A DNA stretch of 63,623 nucleotides from an uncultured Chloroflexota bacterium. GTDB taxonomy: Bacteria; Chloroflexota; UBA11872; UBA12225. A program made the position numbers and the translations under genes. The stretch spans positions 1 to 63,623 of the forward strand of contig CADCTC010000050.1 in NCBI GenBank assembly GCA_902805635.1, read 5' to 3'. The notes under the pieces were generated by a model. It worked only from the letters and a program-made list of their open reading frames with translations. It had not been told where the DNA came from and ran no database searches. Shown here in pieces: positions 52,770 to 61,311 of the stretch; position 1 is the stretch's first letter, and the number at the start of each line of letters is the position of its first letter.

Positions 52770-54188
52770 TTAGCGCAGGATGCTCGGCAGGATCCCCAGC
52801 TGTTCCCGGTACTTCGCCACAGTGCGTCGTGCTACGTTGATGCCGCTCTTGGACAGACGCTCAGCGATCTGCTCGTCGGTCAACGGCTCATTCTCGTGCT
52901 CGATCATGTCCTTGATCACGTCCTTCGCCGAAAGCGACGGCGTGAAGAAGTTGGCCAGCGGCACGACCTCACCCGATGGCAACATGATGTACTTGGCCGC
53001 CGTGGCGCGCGATACGGTCGATTCGTGTACGCCCAACTCCACCGCCACCATGGCGCGCGTCAGCGGACGCAGGTGGCGCACACCCTTGTCCAGGTACTCC
53101 GCCTGGTACGCCACCAAGAACGCAGCGATCCGCTGCAGCGTCTGCCGGCGCTGGTCGATGTTGGCCATGAACAGCCGGGCGCGTGAGACGTACTGCTGGA
53201 TGTGCTTCTTCTCGTTGTCGTTGAGGCTCGCCGCTTCTTGCTCGGCGCGCATCATCAGCTCGCGGTACAGCGGGTTGATGCGCAGGAAGATGCGCTTACT
53301 CTCCACCACGTCCACTTCAAAGCCGCGACCGCGCTTAGCGATGATCACGTCCGGCAGCACGTAGCCGGACGTGATGGCGCTGCCCGCCTGCGAGCCCTGC
53401 GCCGGGAACGGATTGAGGAACTTCTTGATGAACTGCGCCGTGTCCGACACCGCCTGGCTGCTGATGCGCATCTCCTGCGCGATGCGGCTGTACTTGTGCT
53501 CGCCAAGCTGGTCAAGGTGGTTCTCGATGACCTTGCGCGCGTGCGGATGCGTGATGCCTTGCTCCGCCAGCCAGTCGATCTGCAACAGCAGGCACTCCTT
53601 CAAGTCGCGCGCGCCAATGCCCACCGGCTCCTGCGACTGAAGCTCTTTCAGTACCGTTTGCACGTCCTCTTCGGACCGCTCCAGGATCATCGCCACGTGC
53701 TCGACGCTGACCTCCAGGAACCCACGTTCATCCAGGTTCCCCACCAGGAACTCGGCGATCTCGAATTGTTCGGGCCGCAGCACCGCCCCCAGCTCACGCA
53801 TCAGGTGCTCTTGAAGAGACATCTCCGACGCGACGCGGATCATCGGGTCGAAGTCGTCCTCCGGGTCCTTGCGTGACATCGACGGCCCTTCTTCGTAGAA
53901 GTAGTCGTCACGAGAGAGCGCCTGGTCAGCCGTGTCACGCCGGTCCAGGTCGTCCTGCTTCGGCACCGTCATGCAGTGCGGGCAGACCATCTTCTCCACC
54001 GCAGCGCCGCAGCGAGGACAGACATCCTTGTCTTCCATCTCCAGCGCCGGGTTTTCCGAAAGCTCCTGGGAGATCAGTTGCTGGAGCTCCATCGAGGAAA
54101 GCTCCAATACGTGGTTCATCGCCACCAGGCGTGGCGAGACCTTCATCTGCACTGTCGCGAGCTGGGAGAGCTCCATACCTTCTATCAA
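52770..54188 (-). CDS. rpoN: RNA polymerase sigma-54 factor with a zinc-ribbon insertion
   Basis: 472 residues from a TTG at 54188 that has GGAGGT six bases upstream; an ATG 12 bases later has a poor site, and MIEGMELSQL aligns with E. coli RpoN's start. Region I (activator-binding) and the core-binding and DNA-binding regions follow, with the RpoN box ARRTVAKYRE at 453-462. Between region I and the core region, about residues 57-72, there is CPRCGAAVEKMVCPHC, a four-Cys zinc-ribbon pattern absent from the E. coli protein. Sigma-54 directs transcription from -24/-12 promoters with AAA+ activators, and an NtrC-type gene lies directly upstream. Confidence 0.93.
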   Translation of the reverse strand: MIEGMELSQLATVQMKVSPRLVAMNHVLELSSMELQQLISQELSENPALEMEDKDVCPRCGAAVEKMVCPHCMTVPKQDDLDRRDTADQALSRDDYFYEEGPSMSRKDPEDDFDPMIRVASEMSLQEHLMRELGAVLRPEQFEIAEFLVGNLDERGFLEVSVEHVAMILERSEEDVQTVLKELQSQEPVGIGARDLKECLLLQIDWLAEQGITHPHARKVIENHLDQLGEHKYSRIAQEMRISSQAVSDTAQFIKKFLNPFPAQGSQAGSAITSGYVLPDVIIAKRGRGFEVDVVESKRIFLRINPLYRELMMRAEQEAASLNDNEKKHIQQYVSRARLFMANIDQRRQTLQRIAAFLVAYQAEYLDKGVRHLRPLTRAMVAVELGVHESTVSRATAAKYIMLPSGEVVPLANFFTPSLSAKDVIKDMIEHENEPLTDEQIAERLSKSGINVARRTVAKYREQLGILPSILR

Positions 54189-54361
54189 CTACCCACCTCC
54201 CTCACACGACCGCGACACGCTAGCGACACGATCGGGCGTCTTACGGGAACGAAATATGTGTAACACGCCGGCCGCAGTTACCTTAGCGCCGGCTCGCCGG
54301 GGCATCGAATAGCAAGATCTGTGCCGCGATGACGGCATACATCTTGTCTAGTTCGCCAAAG

Positions 54362-55786
54362 CTACACCGTGATATCGAGGCGCTTCGCCGTCGATTCGAG
54401 CACTGCGTCGGAGATCCCAAGCATGCGCGCGGTGAGCCCCTTGTCCTTGCCGGACTCGCGCAGCGCGAACTGGATCGCCCGCCGCTCGACACTCGATACC
54501 AGGTCCGGCAGCGACTGGCCGCGGCGCACCGCGGTTTCGATGTCTACCGCCCCCGCCGCCGATCCCATCACGGGCGAGTGCGAGAACACGATGTGATCCG
54601 GCGTGATCATGTCCCCCTGGCTCATGATCACGGCGCGCTCTATCAGGTTCTCCAGCTCGCGCACGTTGCCGGGGAAGTCGTGATGGATGAGCTTCTCCAG
54701 CGCCTCTTCTGAAATGCGCGACGGCGTGGGCGCGTTGTTGTAGCGGTGCTTTTCCAGAAATCGAAGCGTCAGGTTGCGCAGGTCGTCCAGGTTGGGGTCG
54801 GGGTGGTGCCGGTCGCGCAGCGGTGGCATCTCGATCGTGACCACGTTGAGCCGGTAGTAGAGGTCCTCGCGGAAGTTCCCCTTGGCCACCTCATCCGGCA
54901 GCCACTTGTTCGTCGCTGCAACCACGCGCGTATCGATCCGGATCGGGATGCTGCCGCCGACTCGCTCGAACTCACGGTCCTGCAAGACGCGCAGCAGCTT
55001 GCGCTGCGTCGCCAGCGACATCTCACCGATCTCGTCCAGGAAGATGGTGCCCTTGTGCGCCATCTCGAAGCGCCCCTTGCGCTGCGCGATGGCGCTGGTG
55101 AAGGCGCCCTTCTCATGCCCGAACAGCTCGCTCTCCAGCAGCGTCTCAGGCAGCGTGGCGCACGCTACCGTGACGAACGGCCCTCCCCGGCGGTTGCTGG
55201 CGCGGTGGATCTGCTCCGCCAGCATCGTCTTGCCCGACCCCGTCTCCCCCATCACCAGCACTGTGGCGTCCGACCGCGCGATGCGCGCGATGGTCTTGAA
55301 GACGTCCAGCATCTTCGGATGGCGCCCCACCATGCCGTCTGAGCCCGGTGAGGTCAGCTGGTCGCGCAGCTCGTGCACCTCGCGCATGAGGTCCTGGTGC
55401 GCGAACAGGTTCTTGATGGTGACCGAGAGCTCTTCCAGGTCGAAGGGCTTGGCAACGTAGTCGTACGCGCCAAGCTGGATCGCCTCGATCGCCATCTGTG
55501 ACGTGCCCGCGGCCGTGAAGACGATGGTCGGGATGTCCTTCTTCTCGTCCTTCAGCTTCTTGATGACCTCGATGCCGTTGGACCCCGGAGGCATGTTGAC
55601 GTCGATCAGCAGCAGGTCGGGCGGGTTCGCCCGCACCTTCGTGAGCGCCTCGTCGCCGGAGCGTGCCGGCTCAAAGGCGTACCCTTCACCGGTGAGGAAG
55701 CTCTCCAGCATCCCCACAATCGTTGGGTCGTCATCGGCTGCCAGGATGCGCTTGGTTTCAGCGCTGCCGTTGGTGGTAGCGGTCAT
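54362..55786 (-). CDS. Sigma-54-dependent NtrC-family response regulator
   Basis: 474 residues from the ATG at 55786. The receiver (1-130) has LLIDVNMPP with D62 and VAKPFDLEEL. The AAA+ domain has Walker A GETGSGKT at 180-187, Walker B TIFLDEIGEM around 248-256, and GHEKGAFTSAI where the sigma-54-contacting GAFTGA loop reads GAFTSA (227-232). HPKMLDVFKTIARIA and the sensor/Arg-finger region (FREDLYYRLNVVTIEMPPLRDR) are normal. A Fis-type HTH ends the protein (ARMLGISDAVLESTAKRL). It likely activates sigma-54 promoters when phosphorylated; the kinase is unknown. rpoN follows 173 bases downstream on the same strand. Confidence 0.93.
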   Translation of the reverse strand: MTATTNGSAETKRILAADDDPTIVGMLESFLTGEGYAFEPARSGDEALTKVRANPPDLLLIDVNMPPGSNGIEVIKKLKDEKKDIPTIVFTAAGTSQMAIEAIQLGAYDYVAKPFDLEELSVTIKNLFAHQDLMREVHELRDQLTSPGSDGMVGRHPKMLDVFKTIARIARSDATVLVMGETGSGKTMLAEQIHRASNRRGGPFVTVACATLPETLLESELFGHEKGAFTSAIAQRKGRFEMAHKGTIFLDEIGEMSLATQRKLLRVLQDREFERVGGSIPIRIDTRVVAATNKWLPDEVAKGNFREDLYYRLNVVTIEMPPLRDRHHPDPNLDDLRNLTLRFLEKHRYNNAPTPSRISEEALEKLIHHDFPGNVRELENLIERAVIMSQGDMITPDHIVFSHSPVMGSAAGAVDIETAVRRGQSLPDLVSSVERRAIQFALRESGKDKGLTARMLGISDAVLESTAKRLDITV

Positions 55787-55927
55787 CAGATCGTTACCAA
55801 TGAGTGTAACCGCCCCTGATTGTGCGCAGAAGGCCCGACGCGAGCCGGTAGTCCGCCCGGAGCGCACCTGAACGACGGCTTCGCGGCGGCGTCAGGGTAG
55901 AGTCCCGTTTCAAGGAAGTCAGCCTGC

Positions 55928-56950
55928 ATGACACCCATCAAGATGGCCCAGTACGGCACCGGCCACGGCCACGCCGCCGGCAAGGCCGCCGCCATGCAAC
56001 AGAACCCGGACGTGGACTTCGTGGGTGTGTACGAGCCCGACGCCGCCAAGCGCGCTCGCGCCGAGCGGCAGCGTGCGTACGAGGGGCTGGCCTGGCTCCG
56101 CAGCGAAGACGAGCTGCTTGGCGATCCATCCATCCAGGCAGTTGCCATCGAGGGCATGAACAATGAGAGCCTGCCCATGGCAATTGCCGCTGCCCGCGCC
56201 GGCAAGCACCTCTGGTACGACAAGCCAGCTGGCGACTCATGGGACGACTACCAGCACCTCGTGGAGCTCGTGCGCGCCCGACGGCTGTACCTCCAGATGG
56301 GCTATATGTTCCGCTACCAGGATGGCTTCCAGAAGCTTGCCTCCTGGGCCCGCGACGGCCTCCTGGGAGACATCTTTCAGATTCGGGGACACATGTCCAC
56401 TTGGATCCCGGAGCACGGCGGCGCGTTCACGCGCGGTGCCATCGCCGCCTCACACAGCGCCGGCATCCTCTATGACTTATCGGGTCACATGCTTGACCAG
56501 GTGCTCTGGCTGCTGCGCGACGAGCGTCCCGGCCGCGTCACCGCCTTCACCCGCAACGACGCGACCCCTGCCATCCCGGCCTTCCGTGACAACACGCTTG
56601 GGGTGTACGAGTTTTCGCACGCTATCGCAACTGTGGACATAGCGGCAATGGAGGTCGAGCCCAAGCAGCGCCGCTTTGAGGTGTACGGTACTCGCGGCAG
56701 CGTCATCCTGGACCCCATGGAACCTGCCACCGGCGCGCGCCTCATCCTGGCCGTTGCCACCGCCGGCTACGACGCCGGATTGAACGAAGTCCCGCTCGCC
56801 GGCACCACCCGACAGCGCTCGTACGAGCTCGAGCTAGAAGCGTTCATCCCGGCCGCGCTGGGTCAGGGCGAGCCGGACCGCCCACTAGACCACGAAGTGC
56901 TGGTGCAGGAGACCCTCCTGCGCGCCACCTGCGGCATCCCCGGCGGGTGA
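55928..56950 (+). CDS. Gfo/Idh/MocA-family oxidoreductase
   Basis: 340 residues. The N-terminal Rossmann domain begins MTPIKMAQYGTGHGHAAGKA; the usual GxGxxG is YGTGHGHA, with DFVGVYEPDAAKR after beta-2 and YDKPAGDSWDDY, which matches the family's EKP at the substrate-binding Lys (K of DKP). The C-terminal domain has GHMLDQVLWLLRDERP, where the His is the usual catalytic residue, and YGTRGSVILDPM. It probably oxidises a sugar, inositol or sugar derivative with NAD(P). It is divergent from the sigma-54 activator; AAGGA precedes the ATG. It starts a four-gene run. Confidence 0.85.
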   Translation: MTPIKMAQYGTGHGHAAGKAAAMQQNPDVDFVGVYEPDAAKRARAERQRAYEGLAWLRSEDELLGDPSIQAVAIEGMNNESLPMAIAAARAGKHLWYDKPAGDSWDDYQHLVELVRARRLYLQMGYMFRYQDGFQKLASWARDGLLGDIFQIRGHMSTWIPEHGGAFTRGAIAASHSAGILYDLSGHMLDQVLWLLRDERPGRVTAFTRNDATPAIPAFRDNTLGVYEFSHAIATVDIAAMEVEPKQRRFEVYGTRGSVILDPMEPATGARLILAVATAGYDAGLNEVPLAGTTRQRSYELELEAFIPAALGQGEPDRPLDHEVLVQETLLRATCGIPGG

Positions 56951-57025
56951 CACCGCGTCTCCGCGGCGCGACGCTGTACCAACGGCGTGACACACCCTTT
57001 CGGTACCCTTGCCTAGCAGCACGTC

Positions 57026-58123
57026 ATGGCCATTACCTTTGAGCTGGTGCCGGAAGAGCTCGGACTCCGCGACCCTCTGTTCGTCGGCGCCTTCATGGGG
57101 TGGCCGGACGCCTCCATGGGCGCCTCCGGCGCCGTGCGCTACCTTGTGGAGAAGCTGAACGCCGCCCCGCTGGCCACTTGGGACACCGACGACTACTACG
57201 ACTTCGTGGAGCTCCGGCCCGTCTCGCGCGTCTTGCAGTCGCGGGAGCGCACCTTGATCTGGCCACAGGGCGAGTTCTGGACGGTGCGCGACGTGCCACT
57301 AGGATCCCCGGCGCAGGACCTGCTCGCCGGGGCCGGCATGATGAACCTGGGCGGCGCTTCACCCACGCCGGGGTCGCGGAGCCTGGTGCTCTTCCTGGCG
57401 CACGAGCCGCGCCTGCGCTGGCGCGCCTTTGGCCGGGAGCTGGCCGAGTTCGCCACGCGCTGCAATGTGAAGCAGGCGGTCTTCTTTGGCTCCGCGTGGG
57501 CGGACGTGCCGCACACGCGTACCCCAATCGTCACCGGGTGGGCCACCGAGTCGCGCCTGCGTACCCGCCTGGAAGCGCTCGGCGTCCCATTTTCCGCCTA
57601 CCAGGGGCCGTCCAGCATGCAGTCGGCGTGCATTGAGGCATGCCGCGAGGCGGACATCGCCTGTGCCAGCCTGTTCAGCAATGGCCCGCACTACCTGCCC
57701 GTGCCCAACGCCAACCTATCTCGCGCGCTGCTGCGCCGCATGGCCGACGTCTTCATGCTCGACCTCGACCTTCAGCCCCTGGAGGAGGCCGGCGAAGCCC
57801 TGGTGCGCCAGGCCAACGCCGCCATGGACGAGCGCACCGAGTTCCGCGACCACGTGCGACAGCTGGAGAACCAGTTCGACCGGCAGGGCGACGCGCTGGC
57901 CCCCGGTGAGGTGCGCCGCGAGCAGCTGCGTCGCGAGCAGGAAGATGCCGCCGGGCCACTCAACGTCGATCCGCAGGACGTCGTGCGCGAGCTTGAAGAC
58001 TTCCTCCGCAAGCGCAACCAGGCGCAGCGTGACGAGAACGAGGAGCAGGACGGAGAAGGCGGGCAAGGCGGGCAAGGCGGACAGGACGGCGGGGATGACC
58101 GAGGCAAGACGCCCGAGGCGTGA
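57026..58123 (+). CDS. PAC2-family protein (proteasome assembly chaperone-like)
   Basis: 365 residues. The PAC2/ATP-grasp-like core is visible in the first 250 residues: FVGAFMGWPDASMGASGAVRYL, TLIWPQGEFW, LFLAHEPRLRWRAFGRELAEF, VFFGSAWADVPHTRTPIVTG and FSAYQGPSSMQSACIEACRE. The C-terminal 100 residues are a charged coiled coil (LENQFDRQGDALAPGEVRRE) ending in a GQGGQGGQDGG repeat tail encoded by a GGCAAGGCG-type repeat. Family members in actinobacteria and archaea may help assemble or act beside the proteasome; a role in protein quality control is inferred. Confidence 0.78.
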   Translation: MAITFELVPEELGLRDPLFVGAFMGWPDASMGASGAVRYLVEKLNAAPLATWDTDDYYDFVELRPVSRVLQSRERTLIWPQGEFWTVRDVPLGSPAQDLLAGAGMMNLGGASPTPGSRSLVLFLAHEPRLRWRAFGRELAEFATRCNVKQAVFFGSAWADVPHTRTPIVTGWATESRLRTRLEALGVPFSAYQGPSSMQSACIEACREADIACASLFSNGPHYLPVPNANLSRALLRRMADVFMLDLDLQPLEEAGEALVRQANAAMDERTEFRDHVRQLENQFDRQGDALAPGEVRREQLRREQEDAAGPLNVDPQDVVRELEDFLRKRNQAQRDENEEQDGEGGQGGQGGQDGGDDRGKTPEA

Positions 58124-58168
58124 GCTGCCGCGGACGGATTCTACGGCCGGATAAGCACGACCCCGCAT

Positions 58169-58972
58169 GTGACACCGGAACTGCGCAACCTGAATGAGAG
58201 TGAGTGGAGCGTGAACGGCGAAGATCGAGACGCGGCAGCCGGCGCAGGCAGTACAGGCGCGGGGAGCGGCGACTTGGTGCTACGTGGCTCAGGCGTAGAG
58301 CGGCGCCGGCACCCACGCGTGCCGTGGCAGCACGAGTCACTGGACGGGCTATTGCTTGAGGTGGAAGAACGCCCGGAGTCGTGGCGGATGGTGCCGTGCA
58401 GCCTGGTGGATCTCGCCGCAGGCGGCGTGGGGGTGATGGTGGGCGAGCCGCTGCAGCCGGGCGCCCGCGTGCGCGTCACTTTCCCACTCCCCGACGACAC
58501 TCCTGCCGGTCAGAACGACCAGCTGCTGGACGTGTCTCCCTGGTCAGCGCTGGCGGAAGTTGTGCACGCCCGTAAGGGCGGCGACCTGCCTGAGCCGGTC
58601 GCCACATCGTTGCCCGACACCACCGAGCTTCCCCACCATCGCGGTGTCCGCTTTCAGCAGCTGGAGGACGATTCGCAGCTGCGGCTCCTGCGCGCCCTCT
58701 ACGGCCGCCTGCCCGCCGGGTGGGCGGTCGAACAATATCGCGTCCGGCGCCCCAGCGGCGACGGGGAGGTCGCCCGGTATGCCGTCCTTCGTGAGGGGAA
58801 GCGGGTGGCCCAGGGGTTCTCTACCTATGAGCGTGCTCGCGGTCGCGCCACGTCCATGCACATGGACGAAGTTGCCGAGACCCGCAGGCGCAAGGCGGGA
58901 AGTGCTGGCGCGGGGGGCACAGGGGGCGCACGTGGCGCCGCTAGCAGCCGCGGTCAGGGGCGACCCGCATGA
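58169..58972 (+). CDS. PilZ-domain (c-di-GMP-binding) protein
   Basis: 267 residues from a GTG. The PilZ hallmarks RRRHPRVPW (RxxxR) and LVDLAAGGVGVMVGEPL (D/NxSxxG with A in place of S) lie at about residues 45-90, and VRVTFPLPDD follows the beta barrel. Another 150 residues carry an unrecognised alpha/beta portion, RYAVLREGKRVAQGFSTYE, and a Gly/Ala/Arg tail. PilZ proteins sense cyclic di-GMP and control motility or exopolysaccharide. It sits downstream of the PAC2 gene and overlaps the GDPD gene start by four bases. Confidence 0.82.
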   Translation: MTPELRNLNESEWSVNGEDRDAAAGAGSTGAGSGDLVLRGSGVERRRHPRVPWQHESLDGLLLEVEERPESWRMVPCSLVDLAAGGVGVMVGEPLQPGARVRVTFPLPDDTPAGQNDQLLDVSPWSALAEVVHARKGGDLPEPVATSLPDTTELPHHRGVRFQQLEDDSQLRLLRALYGRLPAGWAVEQYRVRRPSGDGEVARYAVLREGKRVAQGFSTYERARGRATSMHMDEVAETRRRKAGSAGAGGTGGARGAASSRGQGRPA

Positions 58973-59778
58973 GCAGTTCCAGCAGCGTGGCCGCTGAGCG
59001 GCTGCACGCCTATGTCCTGCGCCACTCGCACACCTGGGAGCAGGTCGACCACGCCGCCACCCGCGGCTTCAAGGTCATTGGCCACCGTGGCGCCGCCGGC
59101 CACGCGCCGGAGAACACCTTTGCCGCCTTCGACCACGGCCTCTTCATGGGCGTGGATGGCGTTGAGACCGATGTCCGCCTCACTAGAGACGGCGCCCTGG
59201 TGCTCATGCACGACGCGACTGTGGATCGGACCACCGACGGCACCGGCGCTATCGCAGACCTCACACACGGCCAGGTCGCCATGCTGGATGCCGCGGCGCG
59301 CTTCCGGGAGGGCCAACATCAGTTCGGCGCCCAAGGCGTACCTCGCCTGGAGGACTTCCTGGACCGCTACGGCGGCCGCACCACCTTTCGCTTGGAGATC
59401 AAAGCGGCCGGCGCAGAGGCCGGCACGGTGCGCGCCGTGCGTTCCCGCGCCCTCACCGAAACTGTCATCTACACGTCGTTCCAGATCGAGTCGGTGCGTG
59501 CGCTGCGCCGCGCCGCCCCGGAAGCACAGGTCGCCCACCTCTCCAACGTAGCCACCTTTGACGAGCACGCCATTCAGCTAGCGCTGGATGCCGGCGCGAA
59601 CGAGATCGCGCCCCGCGCCGAACGCGTCACGCCGGAGATGGTGCAGCGTGCCCAGGCGGCCGGCCTGCGCGTCTGGGCCTGGGGCATCAAGGAGCCGGCG
59701 GCGCTCCGTCACGCCATCAGCGCCGGCATCGGCGGCTGCACCCTCGACAACCCTGAATGGGCCGACTCGGCCCGCTAG
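58969..59778 (+). CDS. Glycerophosphodiester phosphodiesterase
   Basis: 269 residues from the ATG at 58969, overlapping the PilZ gene by ATGA. The GDPD signature is clear: VIGHRGAAGHAPENTFAAF with catalytic His and Glu, GVDGVETDVRLTRDGALVLMHDATVDRTTDG with the second His and metal-binding Glu/Asp, and the late TFRLEIKA and VWAWGIKEPAAL. It hydrolyses glycerophosphodiesters to glycerol-3-phosphate and an alcohol, feeding glycerol and phosphate recovery. No signal peptide is seen, so it is likely cytoplasmic. It is followed by the M23 gene on the other strand, converging. Confidence 0.93.
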   Translation: MSSSSSVAAERLHAYVLRHSHTWEQVDHAATRGFKVIGHRGAAGHAPENTFAAFDHGLFMGVDGVETDVRLTRDGALVLMHDATVDRTTDGTGAIADLTHGQVAMLDAAARFREGQHQFGAQGVPRLEDFLDRYGGRTTFRLEIKAAGAEAGTVRAVRSRALTETVIYTSFQIESVRALRRAAPEAQVAHLSNVATFDEHAIQLALDAGANEIAPRAERVTPEMVQRAQAAGLRVWAWGIKEPAALRHAISAGIGGCTLDNPEWADSAR

Positions 59779-59784
59779 GCCACC

Positions 59785-61179
59785 CTATAGCGACGCCAGG
59801 TCCGGCCGGCTGAATGGCGCCCGCTGGAACCACTCCAGCGGTTCAACAGTGACGTTGCGCACACGCACCTCCACGTGCAGGTGCGGCCCGGTCACAAAGC
59901 CGGTGGAGCCTACCAATCCAATCTGCTGCCCCTTCTTCACCATCTGCCCCTCCTGCACTTGCTGCTGGAACATGTGGAAGTACCCTGTCATCACGCTCCA
60001 GCCGTGATCGATGATGACCACCTTGCCGCGCGTGCCCAGCTCTCCGATGTAGGCGACCTTGCCGTCGGCGCACGCCAGGATCGGATCGCCGGTGTCCACC
60101 TCGTAGTCGGTGCCCTCGTGCGCCCATCCCGTGGACACGCCGTTGATGCTGCGCTTAGTGCCGAACTCCGATGACAGTGGCACCGGCCCCGCCGGTGAGA
60201 ACATTGGCTCTGCGAACGGCCCTTTCCAGTAGCGCTCCGGCGTGAACTTCCCCATAATGCCGCTGACGAATGCCTCCTCCTGGTTGACTTTCACCGGGTC
60301 GAGCAGCGTCATGGTCTTGGGGTCCACGATCAGGTCTTCGGTCGGGTACTCCGGGTTGACCACCCGGAATGTGTCGGCGGCGTCGTTCCGCGTCACCCGG
60401 CGGCCCGCCCCGTCCACCAGCGTGAACCGCAGCGGCCGTGCCCCCAGCTGTGAGAGGTTGCGGTGGATGCCGAACAGCCCGACGAACGCCTCCCCGTCTT
60501 TTACGAGCTGCTGGTCGCGCCCTTCCAGCGTCACCGTGGCGCTTTGCGCCGCCGTCGACCACACTCTGATCAGCACGGTTGTCCCCTGGCGCGCGTCGCG
60601 CGGCGACACGTCCACACGCCCAATGAACGCCATCTCCGGCCGGTCTTCGCGCGCGAGAGCATCAGGCGGCGGCTCGGGCGCCACGCCGTCGCCGCGGCGC
60701 ACACCTGCCTGCGTGCCCACCAGCCAGCCCTGCTGAAACCGCTGCACGCGTGACCCCTCGGGCAGCCCGGCGCTTGCGGGCGCGTTGAACGATCGCGCGG
60801 TTGGCAGCCCAAGCGCCTGCACGCCGCCCTGGCGCTGCAGCTCGGTCCAGAAGCGCGGCCCGCCCGGCTCATCGCGCACCGCGTAGCCCGGCACGGCAAA
60901 GTACCAACCACTTTCTATTGCGTACTCCCGCGGCTCCGGCACCGGTGTCGGCGCAGGTGTCGGAGTCGGGGGCACCGTCGTTGGCGGCGCCGGCGCCGCC
61001 GGCGGTGCGGCCCGCGTGGTGGAGACCCCTGACGGGTCACTTGACGGCGCTCCTGGCGCGCCGGCCGCCTGGCCAAAGGGCCCGCAGCCGGCCGCCACGG
61101 GCACCAGCACCGCACCGCCGAGACGCAGCGCTCGCCGCCGAGTCCAGGACTCAGTCACCACGCTCAATCGGTCTGTCAT
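59785..61179 (-). CDS. M23 (LytM-type) metallopeptidase lipoprotein with an LGFP-like module
   Basis: 464 residues from the ATG at 61179; an ATG at 61197 is possible but lacks a ribosome site. The signal ESWTRRRALRLGGAVLVPVA with twin Arg and GC lipobox is followed by a Pro/Thr linker. Residues 105-190 form a module with FWTELQRQGGVQALGLPTAR and VQRFQQGWLVG, like modules common in Chloroflexota secreted proteins. The M23 domain at the C-terminus has H and D in WAHEGTDYEVDTGD and HxH in PHLHVEV. It would cut peptidoglycan cross-bridges or anchor at the cell surface. Confidence 0.85.
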   Translation of the reverse strand: MTDRLSVVTESWTRRRALRLGGAVLVPVAAGCGPFGQAAGAPGAPSSDPSGVSTTRAAPPAAPAPPTTVPPTPTPAPTPVPEPREYAIESGWYFAVPGYAVRDEPGGPRFWTELQRQGGVQALGLPTARSFNAPASAGLPEGSRVQRFQQGWLVGTQAGVRRGDGVAPEPPPDALAREDRPEMAFIGRVDVSPRDARQGTTVLIRVWSTAAQSATVTLEGRDQQLVKDGEAFVGLFGIHRNLSQLGARPLRFTLVDGAGRRVTRNDAADTFRVVNPEYPTEDLIVDPKTMTLLDPVKVNQEEAFVSGIMGKFTPERYWKGPFAEPMFSPAGPVPLSSEFGTKRSINGVSTGWAHEGTDYEVDTGDPILACADGKVAYIGELGTRGKVVIIDHGWSVMTGYFHMFQQQVQEGQMVKKGQQIGLVGSTGFVTGPHLHVEVRVRNVTVEPLEWFQRAPFSRPDLASL

Positions 61180-61311
61180 GCAGTAATCCACTCTCATGCC
61201 AGGCAGGATCGGTTCCAAGAACTATTCTGCACCCGCCCCATCACTTAATAGCGCCGCCAATAGGGCCGCGCGTGGTGAACACGTCCCGAAACACAGATCG
61301 GCGCGGCCGAA

